Assembly: GCA_934573855.1 (NCBI GenBank)
Contig: CAKTMF010000009.1
Coordinates: 1-64,000 of the forward strand
DNA length: 64,000 nt
Origin: an uncultured Oscillospiraceae bacterium
Lineage (GTDB): Bacteria; Bacillota; Clostridia; Oscillospirales; Oscillospiraceae
Reading direction: 5' to 3'
Positions 33,681 through 42,349 of this stretch are shown piece by piece; within the stretch, counting starts at the first letter, position 1; every line of letters starts with the position of its first letter. Below the pieces are notes generated by a model. It did no database searches and was not told the DNA's origin. It saw nothing but the letters and a program-made list of their open reading frames with translations. A program made the position numbers and the translations under genes.

Positions 33681-33737
33681 AGTCTTTTATAACGCGGCTC
33701 CTGCCGTCATAGGAAATTGGAAGAAGTTGTAGCAAGT

Positions 33738-33813
33738 AAACATAATTATTTAATTTTACAATTACGTCCACAAGATTATGTAAATTAAATTATCGGAATA
33801 AAATTATGTAAAC
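33738..33813 (+). repeat. Imperfect array of TTATGTAAAC-type units
   Basis: A very AT-rich stretch carrying TTATGTAAAT (33776-33785), a diverged unit (AAATTATCGGAAT) and TTATGTAAAC (33804-33813), at about 14-bp unit spacing, with an inverted-type GTAAACATAA at its left end. The last copy supplies the stop codon of the minus-strand radical SAM gene. Confidence 0.65.
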
Positions 33814-34712
33814 AAGCTGCCCTGAATAACGCCGTCTCTCTCAAAGGCGCGGTTGATGGCATTCAGGACCTTCTTTTTATCAGCGCTCCACAGCGGCGCA
33901 ATGAGGTCGCGCTTTGCCCCGTCGCCGGTGAGACGGTGTATGACCATTCCGGCCGGCATGCGCCTTACGCAGCCCTCAAGAATGTCGATGTACTCATCCG
34001 GCGTCAGCGTCTCAAAGCGCCCGGCGGCATAGTCCTCCGCAAGATCGGTGCCGCGCAGCACGTGGAGGAGCTGAAATTTGACCCCGTCCGCGCCCGAATG
34101 CGCGATATGCTCCGCCGTTTCAAATATCATCTCACGGTTTTCTCCGGGCAGGCCGATTATCATGTGCACGACGACCTCAAGCCCGGCCGCCTTCAGACGC
34201 CTTACCGCGTCGTCAAAAACCTCGAGCCTGTAGCCGCGGCGGATATAGGCGGCGGTAGTCTCATGCACGGTCTGAAGCCCCAGCTCGACCATGACGGGCT
34301 TTGACGCGCTGATATCCGTGAGAACCTCCACTACCTCGCCGCCGAGGCAGTCGGGCCGTGTCCCTATCGAGAGCGCCGCGATGTCCGGAAGTCCCGCCAC
34401 GGAGCCGAAAAGCTCCCGCAGGCGGTCAATGGGAGCATAGGTGCCGGTGTAGCTTTGAAAATAGGCGATGTATTTCCCGCCGCCGTTTTTTCCGTGAAGG
34501 ACGGACTTTGCCCTCTCCACCGCAAGCGCCGCGTTATCAGTGACCGGGACGGAAAAATCGCCGCTCCCGCGCCCGGAGCAGAAGATACACCCGCGCTCGC
34601 CAAGCGTGCCGTCGCGGTTCGGACAGGTGAAGCCTCCGTCGAGCGCGAGCTTGTACACCTTGCAGCCGAATTTTTCGCGGAAATATGAATTTGCCGAGCG
34701 GTAGCGTTCCAT
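33804..34712 (-). CDS. Radical SAM protein, YtqA family
   Basis: A 302-residue radical SAM enzyme of the TIGR01212 (YtqA/YhcC) group. The cluster ligands are Cys30, Cys42 and Cys45 in a CX11CX2C arrangement (FTCPNRDG...GCIFCSG), as expected for this subgroup rather than the usual CX3CX2C. Other family landmarks are YFQSYTGTYAPIDRLRELF, LSIGTRPDCL, VMVELGLQT and MIIGLPGENREM. The substrate is not established. The stop codon TAA falls inside a TTATGTAAAC copy. It is transcribed toward polC and away from the pseudokinase gene. Confidence 0.92.
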   Translation of the reverse strand: MERYRSANSYFREKFGCKVYKLALDGGFTCPNRDGTLGERGCIFCSGRGSGDFSVPVTDNAALAVERAKSVLHGKNGGGKYIAYFQSYTGTYAPIDRLRELFGSVAGLPDIAALSIGTRPDCLGGEVVEVLTDISASKPVMVELGLQTVHETTAAYIRRGYRLEVFDDAVRRLKAAGLEVVVHMIIGLPGENREMIFETAEHIAHSGADGVKFQLLHVLRGTDLAEDYAAGRFETLTPDEYIDILEGCVRRMPAGMVIHRLTGDGAKRDLIAPLWSADKKKVLNAINRAFERDGVIQGSLFT

Positions 34713-34856
34713 CTATTTCCATTCTCCAAATATAAATATTTATTAAGTTCCGTTGCCTGAAAACGCATAAAGATGTAGAATAAGTATAGCAGGAAAAACC
34801 TCAAAATTGAAGAAAAAAGTTACAATTATAAGTCTTGCGAAAAACGTCAAAAACGG

Positions 34857-34885
34857 TTGACATAAATTTTTGCGTGTGTTAACAT
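34857..34885 (+). promoter_or_regulatory. Sigma-A promoter of the pseudokinase-lectin gene
   Basis: Perfect TTGACA (34857-34862), 17-bp spacer, TAACAT (34880-34885), 37 bases before the start codon and followed by GGAGGAG. Confidence 0.8.
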
Positions 34886-34922
34886 AATTTTCGTATCGGA
34901 CCATCTGACTGGAGGAGAGACA

Positions 34923-36443
34923 ATGGCAAACGTTAAATTTGACCGGGATAAAGTTCTGGGCAACAGCATAGCGTGTCTCAGCAGGCAGGCTCTCTGTGAG
35001 TTCGCCTCAAAGCTGTGCTCCGCAATAAAGGAGGACGCCGGAAGCGGCGGATACCGCGGCGGAGTATACCCCTCCAACATCAGCATGAGCGAGAACGGGG
35101 AGCTTGCCATCGGCCCCGCATCGAGCGCGGACTGGCAGGGCGAGGAGCTTCAGTATCTGGCTCCGGAGCTTTACTGGAACGGCCGGCGTTCGCCCGCGTC
35201 CGACGTATATTCCGTCGGCATGGTGATGTATTTCGCCGCCTCCGGGGGAAAGCTCCCGTTCGAGGATGAGTGCAGCGACGCGCAGCTTCGCCGTATGAGC
35301 GGCGCCGCTATCAATCCCCCGCGCGCGGCCGGCCGCCGTCTGGGCGAGATAATCGCGAAGGCTATCAGCTTCAAGGCCGGCGACAGGTACCAGAGCATGG
35401 ATGAAATTAAGACCGTGCTTGACAGCTGCAATAAAAATCTCTTCGCCTCCGGAGCCTCTACCTCCGAGGCGGTGTTTGGGAAAAGCGACGACGACCTGAG
35501 CGACATCGAGCGCATGATGGTTGACATAATGGAGCGCGGAGAAATAAATCAGGAGGCCCCCGAGCTGCCTGAGACCGTCCCCGATACTCCCGAGGAAATG
35601 CTCAAGCCCAAGCCCAAGGCGGAGACCCGCGAACCCAGGGGCGAGGACGTCCGGATATACACCCCATCTGAGGATAAGTCCGGCGAGCCGGAGGTCATCG
35701 AGCTTCGCGAGGAAAAGAATCCCCTCATCGAGCCTATAGTTTTTTCCGGCGCGCGGCCGGGCGGCGTCCAGTACAGCAAAAATCTTGAGCGCGAGCGCAA
35801 GATAGCCGAGCAGGTCAGAAAACGCCGCAGACGCCCCGTCGTGTTCATCGGCCTTTTGTGCGCCATGCTCCTCGTCGCGGCGATAATCTTCAACGCCATG
35901 ACGCGCGAGCTCAAGCGCGCCGACACCGTGTTCGGAACGCCGACGCCCGCCGAGACCTCCGCCGTATCCACGCCAATCGTCGCCCCGACCCCGGACCCCG
36001 AGGTCGTCAGCACTCCCGAGCCTACCGCCGAGCCTGAGCCGGTAAGAGAACACACCTACAAGATATTCGTCGAGGACGTGAGCTGGACGGTGGCGCAGCA
36101 GCGCTGCGAGGAGCTTGGAGGACACCTTGTCACCATATCCGACGTGGACGAGCTGAAAATAGTCACCGACCTTGCCGAGCAGTACGGCGTCACACGCGTG
36201 TGGATCGGCTGCCGCCGTATCGACGGCGAGCTGACATGGGTCACGGGCGAGAGGATAACATACTATCCCTGGGGCAGGGGAGAGCCGAGTTATGTTGACT
36301 CCGGCGACAATGTGGACGAGGACTATCTGCTCCTCTGGAACCACGGCGGCTGGAGCTATAACGACAGCCGCAACGACCCCGTCGCCGATTACCCCGAAAT
36401 GTACAGCGGCAATCTGGCCTATGTCTGCGAAATAGACCCCTGA
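34923..36443 (+). CDS. Truncated pseudokinase - membrane span - C-type lectin protein
   Basis: A 506-residue protein. Residues 1-180 resemble the C-lobe of a Hanks-type Ser/Thr kinase: VYPSNISMSENGELAIGPAS takes the place of the HPxN...DFG segment, then LQYLAPELYWNGRRSPASDV and YSVGMVMYFAASGGKLPFED match subdomains VIII-IX. The whole N-lobe, the catalytic HRD and the DFG aspartate are missing, so it should be inactive. An acidic linker follows, then basic RKRRRRP, one membrane span (about 305-325), a Thr/Pro/Glu-rich stalk and a C-terminal C-type lectin domain (QRCEELGGHLVTISDVDELK, WIGCRRIDGELTWVTGE, CEID). Orientation would put the pseudokinase inside and the lectin outside. Function unknown. 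Confidence 0.75.
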   Translation: MANVKFDRDKVLGNSIACLSRQALCEFASKLCSAIKEDAGSGGYRGGVYPSNISMSENGELAIGPASSADWQGEELQYLAPELYWNGRRSPASDVYSVGMVMYFAASGGKLPFEDECSDAQLRRMSGAAINPPRAAGRRLGEIIAKAISFKAGDRYQSMDEIKTVLDSCNKNLFASGASTSEAVFGKSDDDLSDIERMMVDIMERGEINQEAPELPETVPDTPEEMLKPKPKAETREPRGEDVRIYTPSEDKSGEPEVIELREEKNPLIEPIVFSGARPGGVQYSKNLERERKIAEQVRKRRRRPVVFIGLLCAMLLVAAIIFNAMTRELKRADTVFGTPTPAETSAVSTPIVAPTPDPEVVSTPEPTAEPEPVREHTYKIFVEDVSWTVAQQRCEELGGHLVTISDVDELKIVTDLAEQYGVTRVWIGCRRIDGELTWVTGERITYYPWGRGEPSYVDSGDNVDEDYLLLWNHGGWSYNDSRNDPVADYPEMYSGNLAYVCEIDP

Positions 36444-36453
36444 GCAATTATTA

Positions 36454-36484
36454 AACAAGGCCACCGTTCAGGTGGCCTTGTTGA
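36454..36484. terminator. Bidirectional terminator
   Basis: A perfect 12-bp stem AACAAGGCCACC / GGTGGCCTTGTT with loop GTTCA between convergent genes; T-rich tail on the minus strand. Confidence 0.88.
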
Positions 36485-36498
36485 GCATAATATTGAGA

Positions 36499-38184
36499 TC
36501 AGACCTTTATCTTCTCCAGCAGAGCCTCGACCCTTGCGGCCATCTCCTTGAGAGCGCCGGGGACGAAGGGAGCGGTGAAGCCGGCCTCCTTGAGGAGATC
36601 CGTCCAGACCATCTCTCCGCCATGCTTCGAGAAGCGGATGTAGCGGGCGAACGCGTCGTCGTAGTTCTCCTGAGACGCCAGAAGGAAGTTGAACGCTGCG
36701 GTCTGGGCGAGGCAGTAGTCGATGTAGTAGAACGGGCTTTCGTAGATGTGCATCTGATACTGCCAGCGGGTACCCTTTTCAAGATACGGCATGCCGTCGA
36801 GAGAGATATGCGGGCGGAACTTGTGTTCAAGCTCGAGCCACGCCGCGTCGCGCTCGGCGGGAGTCATGTCGGGGTTCTCATACACAATGTGCTGGAACGC
36901 GTCGACGATGGTGCCGTAGGGGATGAAGGACAGCGCGTCGAGCGCGTGCATGTAGCGGTACTTCCCGGCGTTCTCGCCGAAGAACTTGTCCATGTACGGC
37001 CATGCGAAGAACTCCATGCTCATGGAGTGGGTCTCGGCGGTCTCCATGCCGCCGCAGCCAAGCTCGAGAGCGAAGCGGTTGTCGGCGATGAGAAAGGCGT
37101 TGAGCGCGTGGCCCGCCTCGTGGGTGACGACGTCGACGTCGCCTGCGGTGCCGTTGAAGTTCGCGAGGATGAAGGGCTGCTTGTACTTCGCAAACTCGGT
37201 GCAGTAGCCGCCGCCCCACTTGTTCTTGCGCGAGTCGACGTCGAAGGCCTCGTTTTCGAGCATGAGGTCGATGAACGCGCCGGTCTCGCTGCCCATCGCG
37301 TGGTACATCTCCTTCGCCGCCGCGAATATCTCGTCCTTGCCGAAGGGGCGGGGGTCACCGCCGGGGACGATAACGTCGTTATCATAGAGCATGAACTTGT
37401 CGATACCCATGCGCTTCGCGTTTTCGGTGCGCAGACGCGCAACGACAGGGGTGATGTCGCTGAGTACGTTCTCGCGGAAGACCTTGACGTCCTCCTCGTT
37501 ATAGCAGAGACGGCCCATGCGGCAGTAGCCCAGCTCGACGAAATTCTTGTAGCCCATCTTCTTCGCCATGCGGTCGCGGACGTGGACCATGCGGTCGTAG
37601 ATGTCGTCAAGCTGCTCGCTGTGCTGCTCAAGAGTCCGGCCCAGAACCTCGTAGGCCTCCCTGCGGGTCTCGCGGTCGTCGCTCTTGGCGTAGCCCATCA
37701 GGGACGCGCGCGGCAGCTTCTCGCCGCGAAATTCAAATTCCATGCCGGCCATCAGCTTTGAATACTCGCTCACGAGCTTGTTTTCCTCGATGAGATCGGG
37801 GACTATCTCGGGCGACATGGTCTTGCGCTGCACCTCAAGAGACTTGAAGAGAACGGGAGAGAGCTTCTCCTCCAGCTCCGCGCGGAACGGGGAATCCAGC
37901 AGCGCGCAGGCGTAGGCGACCATGTAGTTCTGAATCTTCGGGCCGACCTCGTCGTAGTAGTCGTTCTCGGCCACATAGAACTCGTCGGCGGTGTTGATGG
38001 TGTAGCGCATGTACGCGAGAGAGTAGTTCGTGGAATACTCAAGATAGATCTTCAGATAGTCTTCACGCGCGGCAAGTATCTCGTCCGCATTCGAGGCGTT
38101 CTTGATACGGGCGATGATATCGTCCATCGCGGCGGAGACTTCTTCAAGCGTTACCCGTCTGTAGGGGAGTTCAGAAACCTTCAT
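36499..38184 (-). CDS. M3-family oligoendopeptidase
   Basis: A 561-residue zinc peptidase of the PepF/M3 family. The zinc motif is VTHEAGHALNAF (about residue 352), with the downstream Glu ligand in ETAETHSMSMEFFAWP. The C-terminal helical part includes YIDYCLAQTAAFNFL. It degrades short peptides in the cytoplasm. I chose ATG 38184 (MKVSELPYRRVTLEEVSAAM), eight bases after GGATG, rather than the Met 6 codons upstream. It is divergent from the M18 aminopeptidase gene, giving a peptide-use pair. Confidence 0.93.
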   Translation of the reverse strand: MKVSELPYRRVTLEEVSAAMDDIIARIKNASNADEILAAREDYLKIYLEYSTNYSLAYMRYTINTADEFYVAENDYYDEVGPKIQNYMVAYACALLDSPFRAELEEKLSPVLFKSLEVQRKTMSPEIVPDLIEENKLVSEYSKLMAGMEFEFRGEKLPRASLMGYAKSDDRETRREAYEVLGRTLEQHSEQLDDIYDRMVHVRDRMAKKMGYKNFVELGYCRMGRLCYNEEDVKVFRENVLSDITPVVARLRTENAKRMGIDKFMLYDNDVIVPGGDPRPFGKDEIFAAAKEMYHAMGSETGAFIDLMLENEAFDVDSRKNKWGGGYCTEFAKYKQPFILANFNGTAGDVDVVTHEAGHALNAFLIADNRFALELGCGGMETAETHSMSMEFFAWPYMDKFFGENAGKYRYMHALDALSFIPYGTIVDAFQHIVYENPDMTPAERDAAWLELEHKFRPHISLDGMPYLEKGTRWQYQMHIYESPFYYIDYCLAQTAAFNFLLASQENYDDAFARYIRFSKHGGEMVWTDLLKEAGFTAPFVPGALKEMAARVEALLEKIKV

Positions 38185-38286
38185 TTGTTTACATCCTTTC
38201 AATGATTTATTTGGATGGAGACACTATACTACATTTGCGCCGTTATTTCAATCCAATATATCCGGACCGAGGAAAAGGAGACAAAA

Positions 38287-39585
38287 ATGGACACTGTAAA
38301 CAGAAAGCTGCTTGATTTCATTGCCGAAAGCCCTACTGCCTTTCACGCGGCGCACAATGTCGCGAAGGCTCTTGACGAGGCCGGCTATACCCGCCTCTAC
38401 GAGGATGAGAGCTGGCGCGTCGGCAGCGGAAAGTATTATGTGATGCGCAACAGCTCCTCCGTTATCGCCCTGAACATACCCAAGACGGAGTTTCGCGGCT
38501 TTATGATGATGGCGGCTCACAGTGACTCACCCTCCTTCAAGATAAAGGAATACCCGGAGGACAGGGCGGCGGGACAGTACGTCCGGCTCAATACCGAGCG
38601 CTACGGCGGCATGATCGCCTCCACATGGCTGGACAGGCCCCTTTCCGCTGCGGGGCGCGTCATGGTGCGCGAGAACGGCCGCATAGCCGAAAAGCTCGTA
38701 AACATCGAGCGCGACCTTATGATGATACCCAGCGTCGCCATCCACATGGAGCGCGGCGTGAACGACGGCAAAAAGTTCGACCCCAACACCGATATGCTCC
38801 CCGTTATCAGCGCGGCGGACGCGAAGAACAGTCTGCGCGCCCTCGCGGCGGAGAACACCGGCGTGCCTGAGGACGACATCCTGTCTACCGACCTTTTCCT
38901 CTATCCCCGTACCCCCGGAACGGTCTGGGGCGCGGACGAGGAGTTCGTCTCCTCGCCGAGGCTCGACGATCTCCAGTGTGTTTTCGCCTGCCTGAACGGC
39001 TTTCTCGGGGCGAAGCCCGCAGAGAGCGCGGCGGTGCTGTGCGTATTTGATAACGAGGAGGTCGGCAGCGGCACCAAGCAGGGCGCGGATTCGACCTTCC
39101 TTGAGGATACGCTCGTCAGAGTGTGCGAGGCGCTCGGCAGGAGCGGCGCGGAGTACCGCGCGGCGCTGAACCAGAGCTTTATGGTCTCCGCTGACAACGC
39201 CCATGCCGTCCATCCCAACCACCCGGAGTTTGCCGACCGTATCGACCGGCCCGCGATAAACGGCGGCATCGTCATCAAATTCAACGCCAACCAGAAATAC
39301 ACCACCGACAGCGTTTCGGCCGCGGTATTTGCCGAGCTGTGCAGGGACGCCGGAGTGCCGGTGCAGCGCTTTACGAACCGCGCGGACATGCCGGGCGGCT
39401 CGACGCTGGGGAATATAAGCTCTGCGCACGTCTCCGTGGATACGGTGGACATCGGCCTTCCTCAGCTTGCAATGCACTCCTGCTATGAGACGGCGGGAGC
39501 GAGAGACACCGAATATCTTATCCGCGCCGCACACGAGCTTTTCTCCCGCAGCTTCAGACGCGGCAGAAACGGGATAGAAATATGA
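38287..39585 (+). CDS. M18-family aminopeptidase
   Basis: A 432-residue metallo-aminopeptidase (aspartyl aminopeptidase family). Family motifs: ESPTAFHAAHNVAKALDEAG at the start, MMAAHSDSPSFKIK with a zinc-ligand His/Asp, SSPRLDDLQCVFACLNGFLG, VLCVFDNEEVGSGTKQGADS with the catalytic Glu pair, SADNAHAVHPNH, and the final LPQLAMHSCYETAGARD. ATG 38287 has AAGGAG; the longer upstream frame is not part of the family. The next gene overlaps its stop (ATGA). Confidence 0.95.
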   Translation: MDTVNRKLLDFIAESPTAFHAAHNVAKALDEAGYTRLYEDESWRVGSGKYYVMRNSSSVIALNIPKTEFRGFMMMAAHSDSPSFKIKEYPEDRAAGQYVRLNTERYGGMIASTWLDRPLSAAGRVMVRENGRIAEKLVNIERDLMMIPSVAIHMERGVNDGKKFDPNTDMLPVISAADAKNSLRALAAENTGVPEDDILSTDLFLYPRTPGTVWGADEEFVSSPRLDDLQCVFACLNGFLGAKPAESAAVLCVFDNEEVGSGTKQGADSTFLEDTLVRVCEALGRSGAEYRAALNQSFMVSADNAHAVHPNHPEFADRIDRPAINGGIVIKFNANQKYTTDSVSAAVFAELCRDAGVPVQRFTNRADMPGGSTLGNISSAHVSVDTVDIGLPQLAMHSCYETAGARDTEYLIRAAHELFSRSFRRGRNGIEI

Positions 39586-41327
39586 AAATAAAACGGATAC
39601 TTTCGGCCGTCCTGTGCCTGTGTACGCTGCTTGCATGCGTGCCTGCGGCCTTTGCCGACGGAACGGACGCCGAAGAAATGAAAATATTCAACGACAGCGA
39701 GATAGAGAACATCATAAAAGACTATCTCTCCTCGCGCAGCATAAGCGCCGAGAAGGTGAGTATAGGCTTCTGCTACACTGCCACCGGTGACGAATGGTTC
39801 ATGAACGGCGACGAGTGGATATACCCCGCGAGTCTCTACAAGATGCCGCTCATGATGCTCCTTGCCGAAAAGGTGAGCTCCGGAGAGCTTACGCAGGAGA
39901 GCAACATCGGCGGCATGAGCGTCGGGCAGATAGAGGAGTACATCATCGTCTACTCCAATAACGACTGGGCGCACACCATACGCGCGTATCTCGGCGGCGA
40001 CGAGGCGTGGCGGGCCGAGGCAAAAAAGTATGCGCGCCTTTCGGACGCCGACTACAGCGCGGATTACATGACCTACTGCTACTTCACCGCGCGCTACATA
40101 ACCGAGGTCATCGAGACTCTCTATGCCTCGCCGGAGACCTTCCCAAACGTGATCGAGTGCATGGGACAGGCGAAGCCGGGCGAGTATCTGCGCACGAATA
40201 TCGAGGGACAGTATACCGTCGCCCAGAAATACGGCAGCTATATCGAACCCAACGGCACATGGAACAATCATGCGGCTGGTATCATATACACGCCCAATCC
40301 GATCATCGTTACCGTCATGACGAGGAATGTCGATAACTATAACGCCGTTATCGGCGACATCGCGGAGCTGCTGACCAGCTATGCGCTGACTCTGGATGAA
40401 AAGCTCGAGATATTCGAGCAGCAGAAGCTCGCCGCGCAGGTGGCGGCGGAGCAGGCAGAGGCCGACAGGGCGGCAGCGGAGCAGAGAGCCGCCGAGGAGG
40501 CGGAGCGTGCGGCCGCCGAAAAGGCAGCCGCGGACAAGGCCGCAGCGGAGGCCGCCGAAAAGGAGGCCGCCAAGGCAAAGCGCATGGAGGCGGTGAAGAA
40601 GGTCGCAAAGCTCGGCCTGAGCGCGCTCGCCATCGCGGCGCTGGCAGCGGCGGCGATAATATTCCTCGGCAGGAAGAACAAAAAGAGATCCCCGGCTGAC
40701 GAAAGAAACGCCGAAAAATACGGCAGAGGCAGATATGACGACGAGCTGTGGGACGATTACGACCTCGAGAGCGGGAAGAGGACCCCGCGGGCAAGGCCCG
40801 CCCGTGAGCAGCCTGTACGGCGCGGCGCGCCCGATGATGCCGCTGTCCGCCGCCGGATCCAGGCGAGCGCGGAGAACGAGGGTTATCGCCGCGGCACGGC
40901 CCCGGATGAGAGCGCGCCTTACCGCAGAGGCCCAGCCACCGCCGGGGAAGCGCCTCGCCGCCGCGCACCGGACCGCGCGGACGAAAGGACATATTCCCGC
41001 AGCGCACCATCCTATGAGACCCACCGTCGCGAAGATACCGCCCCGGCGGAAAACGGAGCCTATCGTAATTACCCGGCTTACGGCCGCGGCAGAGCGAAGG
41101 ACGTCTATGAGGACGAAGACTGGGCGGACGAAAACGAAGCCGCAGACGAAAACGAGAATGCGTATGGCGGCGAATTTGAAAAGCGCTTTTCCCAGGGACG
41201 GACAGCCCGGCGCGAGACCTATGACGAGCCTCGCCGCCAGAGACAGAGCGACGATACCGCAGACAGACGCTCCGACCGCGGCGCGGCGGCCTCCCGCGGG
41301 AGAAAACGCGGCAGACACGAACTTTGA
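39582..41327 (+). CDS. Beta-lactamase-fold serine hydrolase with coiled coil, membrane span and charged tail
   Basis: A 581-residue protein. A signal peptide (1-25, cleaved near AFADG) precedes a class-A beta-lactamase-like domain (about 40-270) with the SxxK-type motif YPASLYKMPLM (about 83-86) and an SDN-like YSNNDW. An Ala/Glu-rich coiled coil (about 279-335) leads to a membrane span (about 343-362), then a 215-residue tail rich in Arg, Asp, Glu and Ala. With the hydrolase outside, the tail should be cytoplasmic and disordered. It probably recognises peptidoglycan or a peptide, not necessarily antibiotics. It is co-translated with the M18 gene. Confidence 0.75.
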   Translation: MKIKRILSAVLCLCTLLACVPAAFADGTDAEEMKIFNDSEIENIIKDYLSSRSISAEKVSIGFCYTATGDEWFMNGDEWIYPASLYKMPLMMLLAEKVSSGELTQESNIGGMSVGQIEEYIIVYSNNDWAHTIRAYLGGDEAWRAEAKKYARLSDADYSADYMTYCYFTARYITEVIETLYASPETFPNVIECMGQAKPGEYLRTNIEGQYTVAQKYGSYIEPNGTWNNHAAGIIYTPNPIIVTVMTRNVDNYNAVIGDIAELLTSYALTLDEKLEIFEQQKLAAQVAAEQAEADRAAAEQRAAEEAERAAAEKAAADKAAAEAAEKEAAKAKRMEAVKKVAKLGLSALAIAALAAAAIIFLGRKNKKRSPADERNAEKYGRGRYDDELWDDYDLESGKRTPRARPAREQPVRRGAPDDAAVRRRIQASAENEGYRRGTAPDESAPYRRGPATAGEAPRRRAPDRADERTYSRSAPSYETHRREDTAPAENGAYRNYPAYGRGRAKDVYEDEDWADENEAADENENAYGGEFEKRFSQGRTARRETYDEPRRQRQSDDTADRRSDRGAAASRGRKRGRHEL

Positions 41328-41350
41328 TCATCGGCAGGTGCATATCCATA

Positions 41351-42151
41351 ATGAAGAAGTTAGTTTGTATCATACTTATACTTTGCCTCTGCGCGTCTCT
41401 GTGCGCCTGCGGAGGCGGGGGCTACGGCGTAAAGGTCGTGCAGACGCTCGTTGAGCAGGACTATTCGCTCGCCTTCCGCAACGACGACCCGATATATTAC
41501 TATGTGAAGGCCGCCATCGAAACGCTCAACGCCGAGGGCAAGGTCAGAGAACTCGCGTACAAGTGGCTGGGCGACGACCTCATCAAGTTCGACTCGAATC
41601 CCAACGCCCTCACGGAGCTGGGAATGCCGGAGCCGCAGGTGTTCGTCATCGGCGCGGACATCAACTCCTTCCCCATGTCCTACATCACGAACGGCACGTT
41701 TTGGGGCTATGACATCGAGCTTGCCTATGCGGTCTGCGAAAAGCTGGGCTGGGAGCTTCAGATACAGCAGATAGAGAAGGAGAACGTATATATCGAGCTT
41801 TCCTCCGGCAATATCGACTGCGCGTGGGGCGGCGTCGCGCTCAACGAGAAGGAGATCGAGAGCAAGCAGTACACGCAGTACGGTCCGTACATACACAACG
41901 ATATCGTCGTCGCGGCGCGTGACAGCTCGCCGATATGGAACAAGCTCCAGCTAAACGGCAAGAACATGACCATGTGTTCTACGCCGGAGGCCAAGGAGGC
42001 GCTCAACTCCGACGAAAGGCTCGTTCACCGTCTCGGGCAGATAACGCGTCTCGCGGGAGGCACCACCGAGTGCTTTGAGTATCTCTACTCCGGCCGCTGC
42101 GACGCGGTCCTGACCGACAGTACAGCCCTATACTACTTTAATTGCCATTAA
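41351..42151 (+). CDS. Solute-binding lipoprotein (SBP family 3), circularly permuted
   Basis: A 266-residue lipoprotein. A signal with lipobox (LCLCASLCAC) precedes a mature part that starts with what is normally the C-terminus of a family-3 binding protein: QDYSLAFRNDDPIYYYVKAA, then LNAEGKVRELAYKWLGDD. The normal N-terminal part follows (VFVIGADINSFPMSYITNGT, FWGYDIELAYAVCEKLGWEL, GNIDCAWGGVALNEKE), and the protein ends at SGRCDAVLTDSTALYYFNCH, where ordinary members continue into the segment found here at the front. This family binds amino acids or related polar solutes. No permease is adjacent. The better start is ATG 41351. Confidence 0.85.
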   Translation: MKKLVCIILILCLCASLCACGGGGYGVKVVQTLVEQDYSLAFRNDDPIYYYVKAAIETLNAEGKVRELAYKWLGDDLIKFDSNPNALTELGMPEPQVFVIGADINSFPMSYITNGTFWGYDIELAYAVCEKLGWELQIQQIEKENVYIELSSGNIDCAWGGVALNEKEIESKQYTQYGPYIHNDIVVAARDSSPIWNKLQLNGKNMTMCSTPEAKEALNSDERLVHRLGQITRLAGGTTECFEYLYSGRCDAVLTDSTALYYFNCH

Positions 42152-42159
42152 TTACTGAG

Positions 42160-42200
42160 AGAGGTTATGTTTACTAAATTATGTAAACATAACCTCTTTT
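42160..42200 (+). terminator. Terminator whose stem contains the TTATGTAAAC motif
   Basis: A perfect 15-bp stem AGAGGTTATGTTTAC / GTAAACATAACCTCT, 8-base loop, then TTTT. The exact 10-mer at 42179-42188 spans loop and 3-prime arm. A second exact copy lies at 42219-42228. Confidence 0.88.
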
Positions 42201-42273
42201 ACTGCAACTTACACGGTATTATGTAAACCTGAATTTCCCCTCGGATATGAGCAAATTAATGGCGCTCTCACCG

Positions 42274-42302
42274 TTGACCTCAACGTGGTTTCGTGATAAA
42301 AT
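42274..42302 (+). promoter_or_regulatory. Sigma-A promoter of the methyltransferase gene
   Basis: TTGACC (42274-42279), 17-bp spacer, TAAAAT (42297-42302), 47 bases before the start codon. Confidence 0.7.
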
Positions 42303-42349
42303 ACAATGTCTTATCATGGAATTGCTGTATCCGTCAGAGAGGTTAGAAT

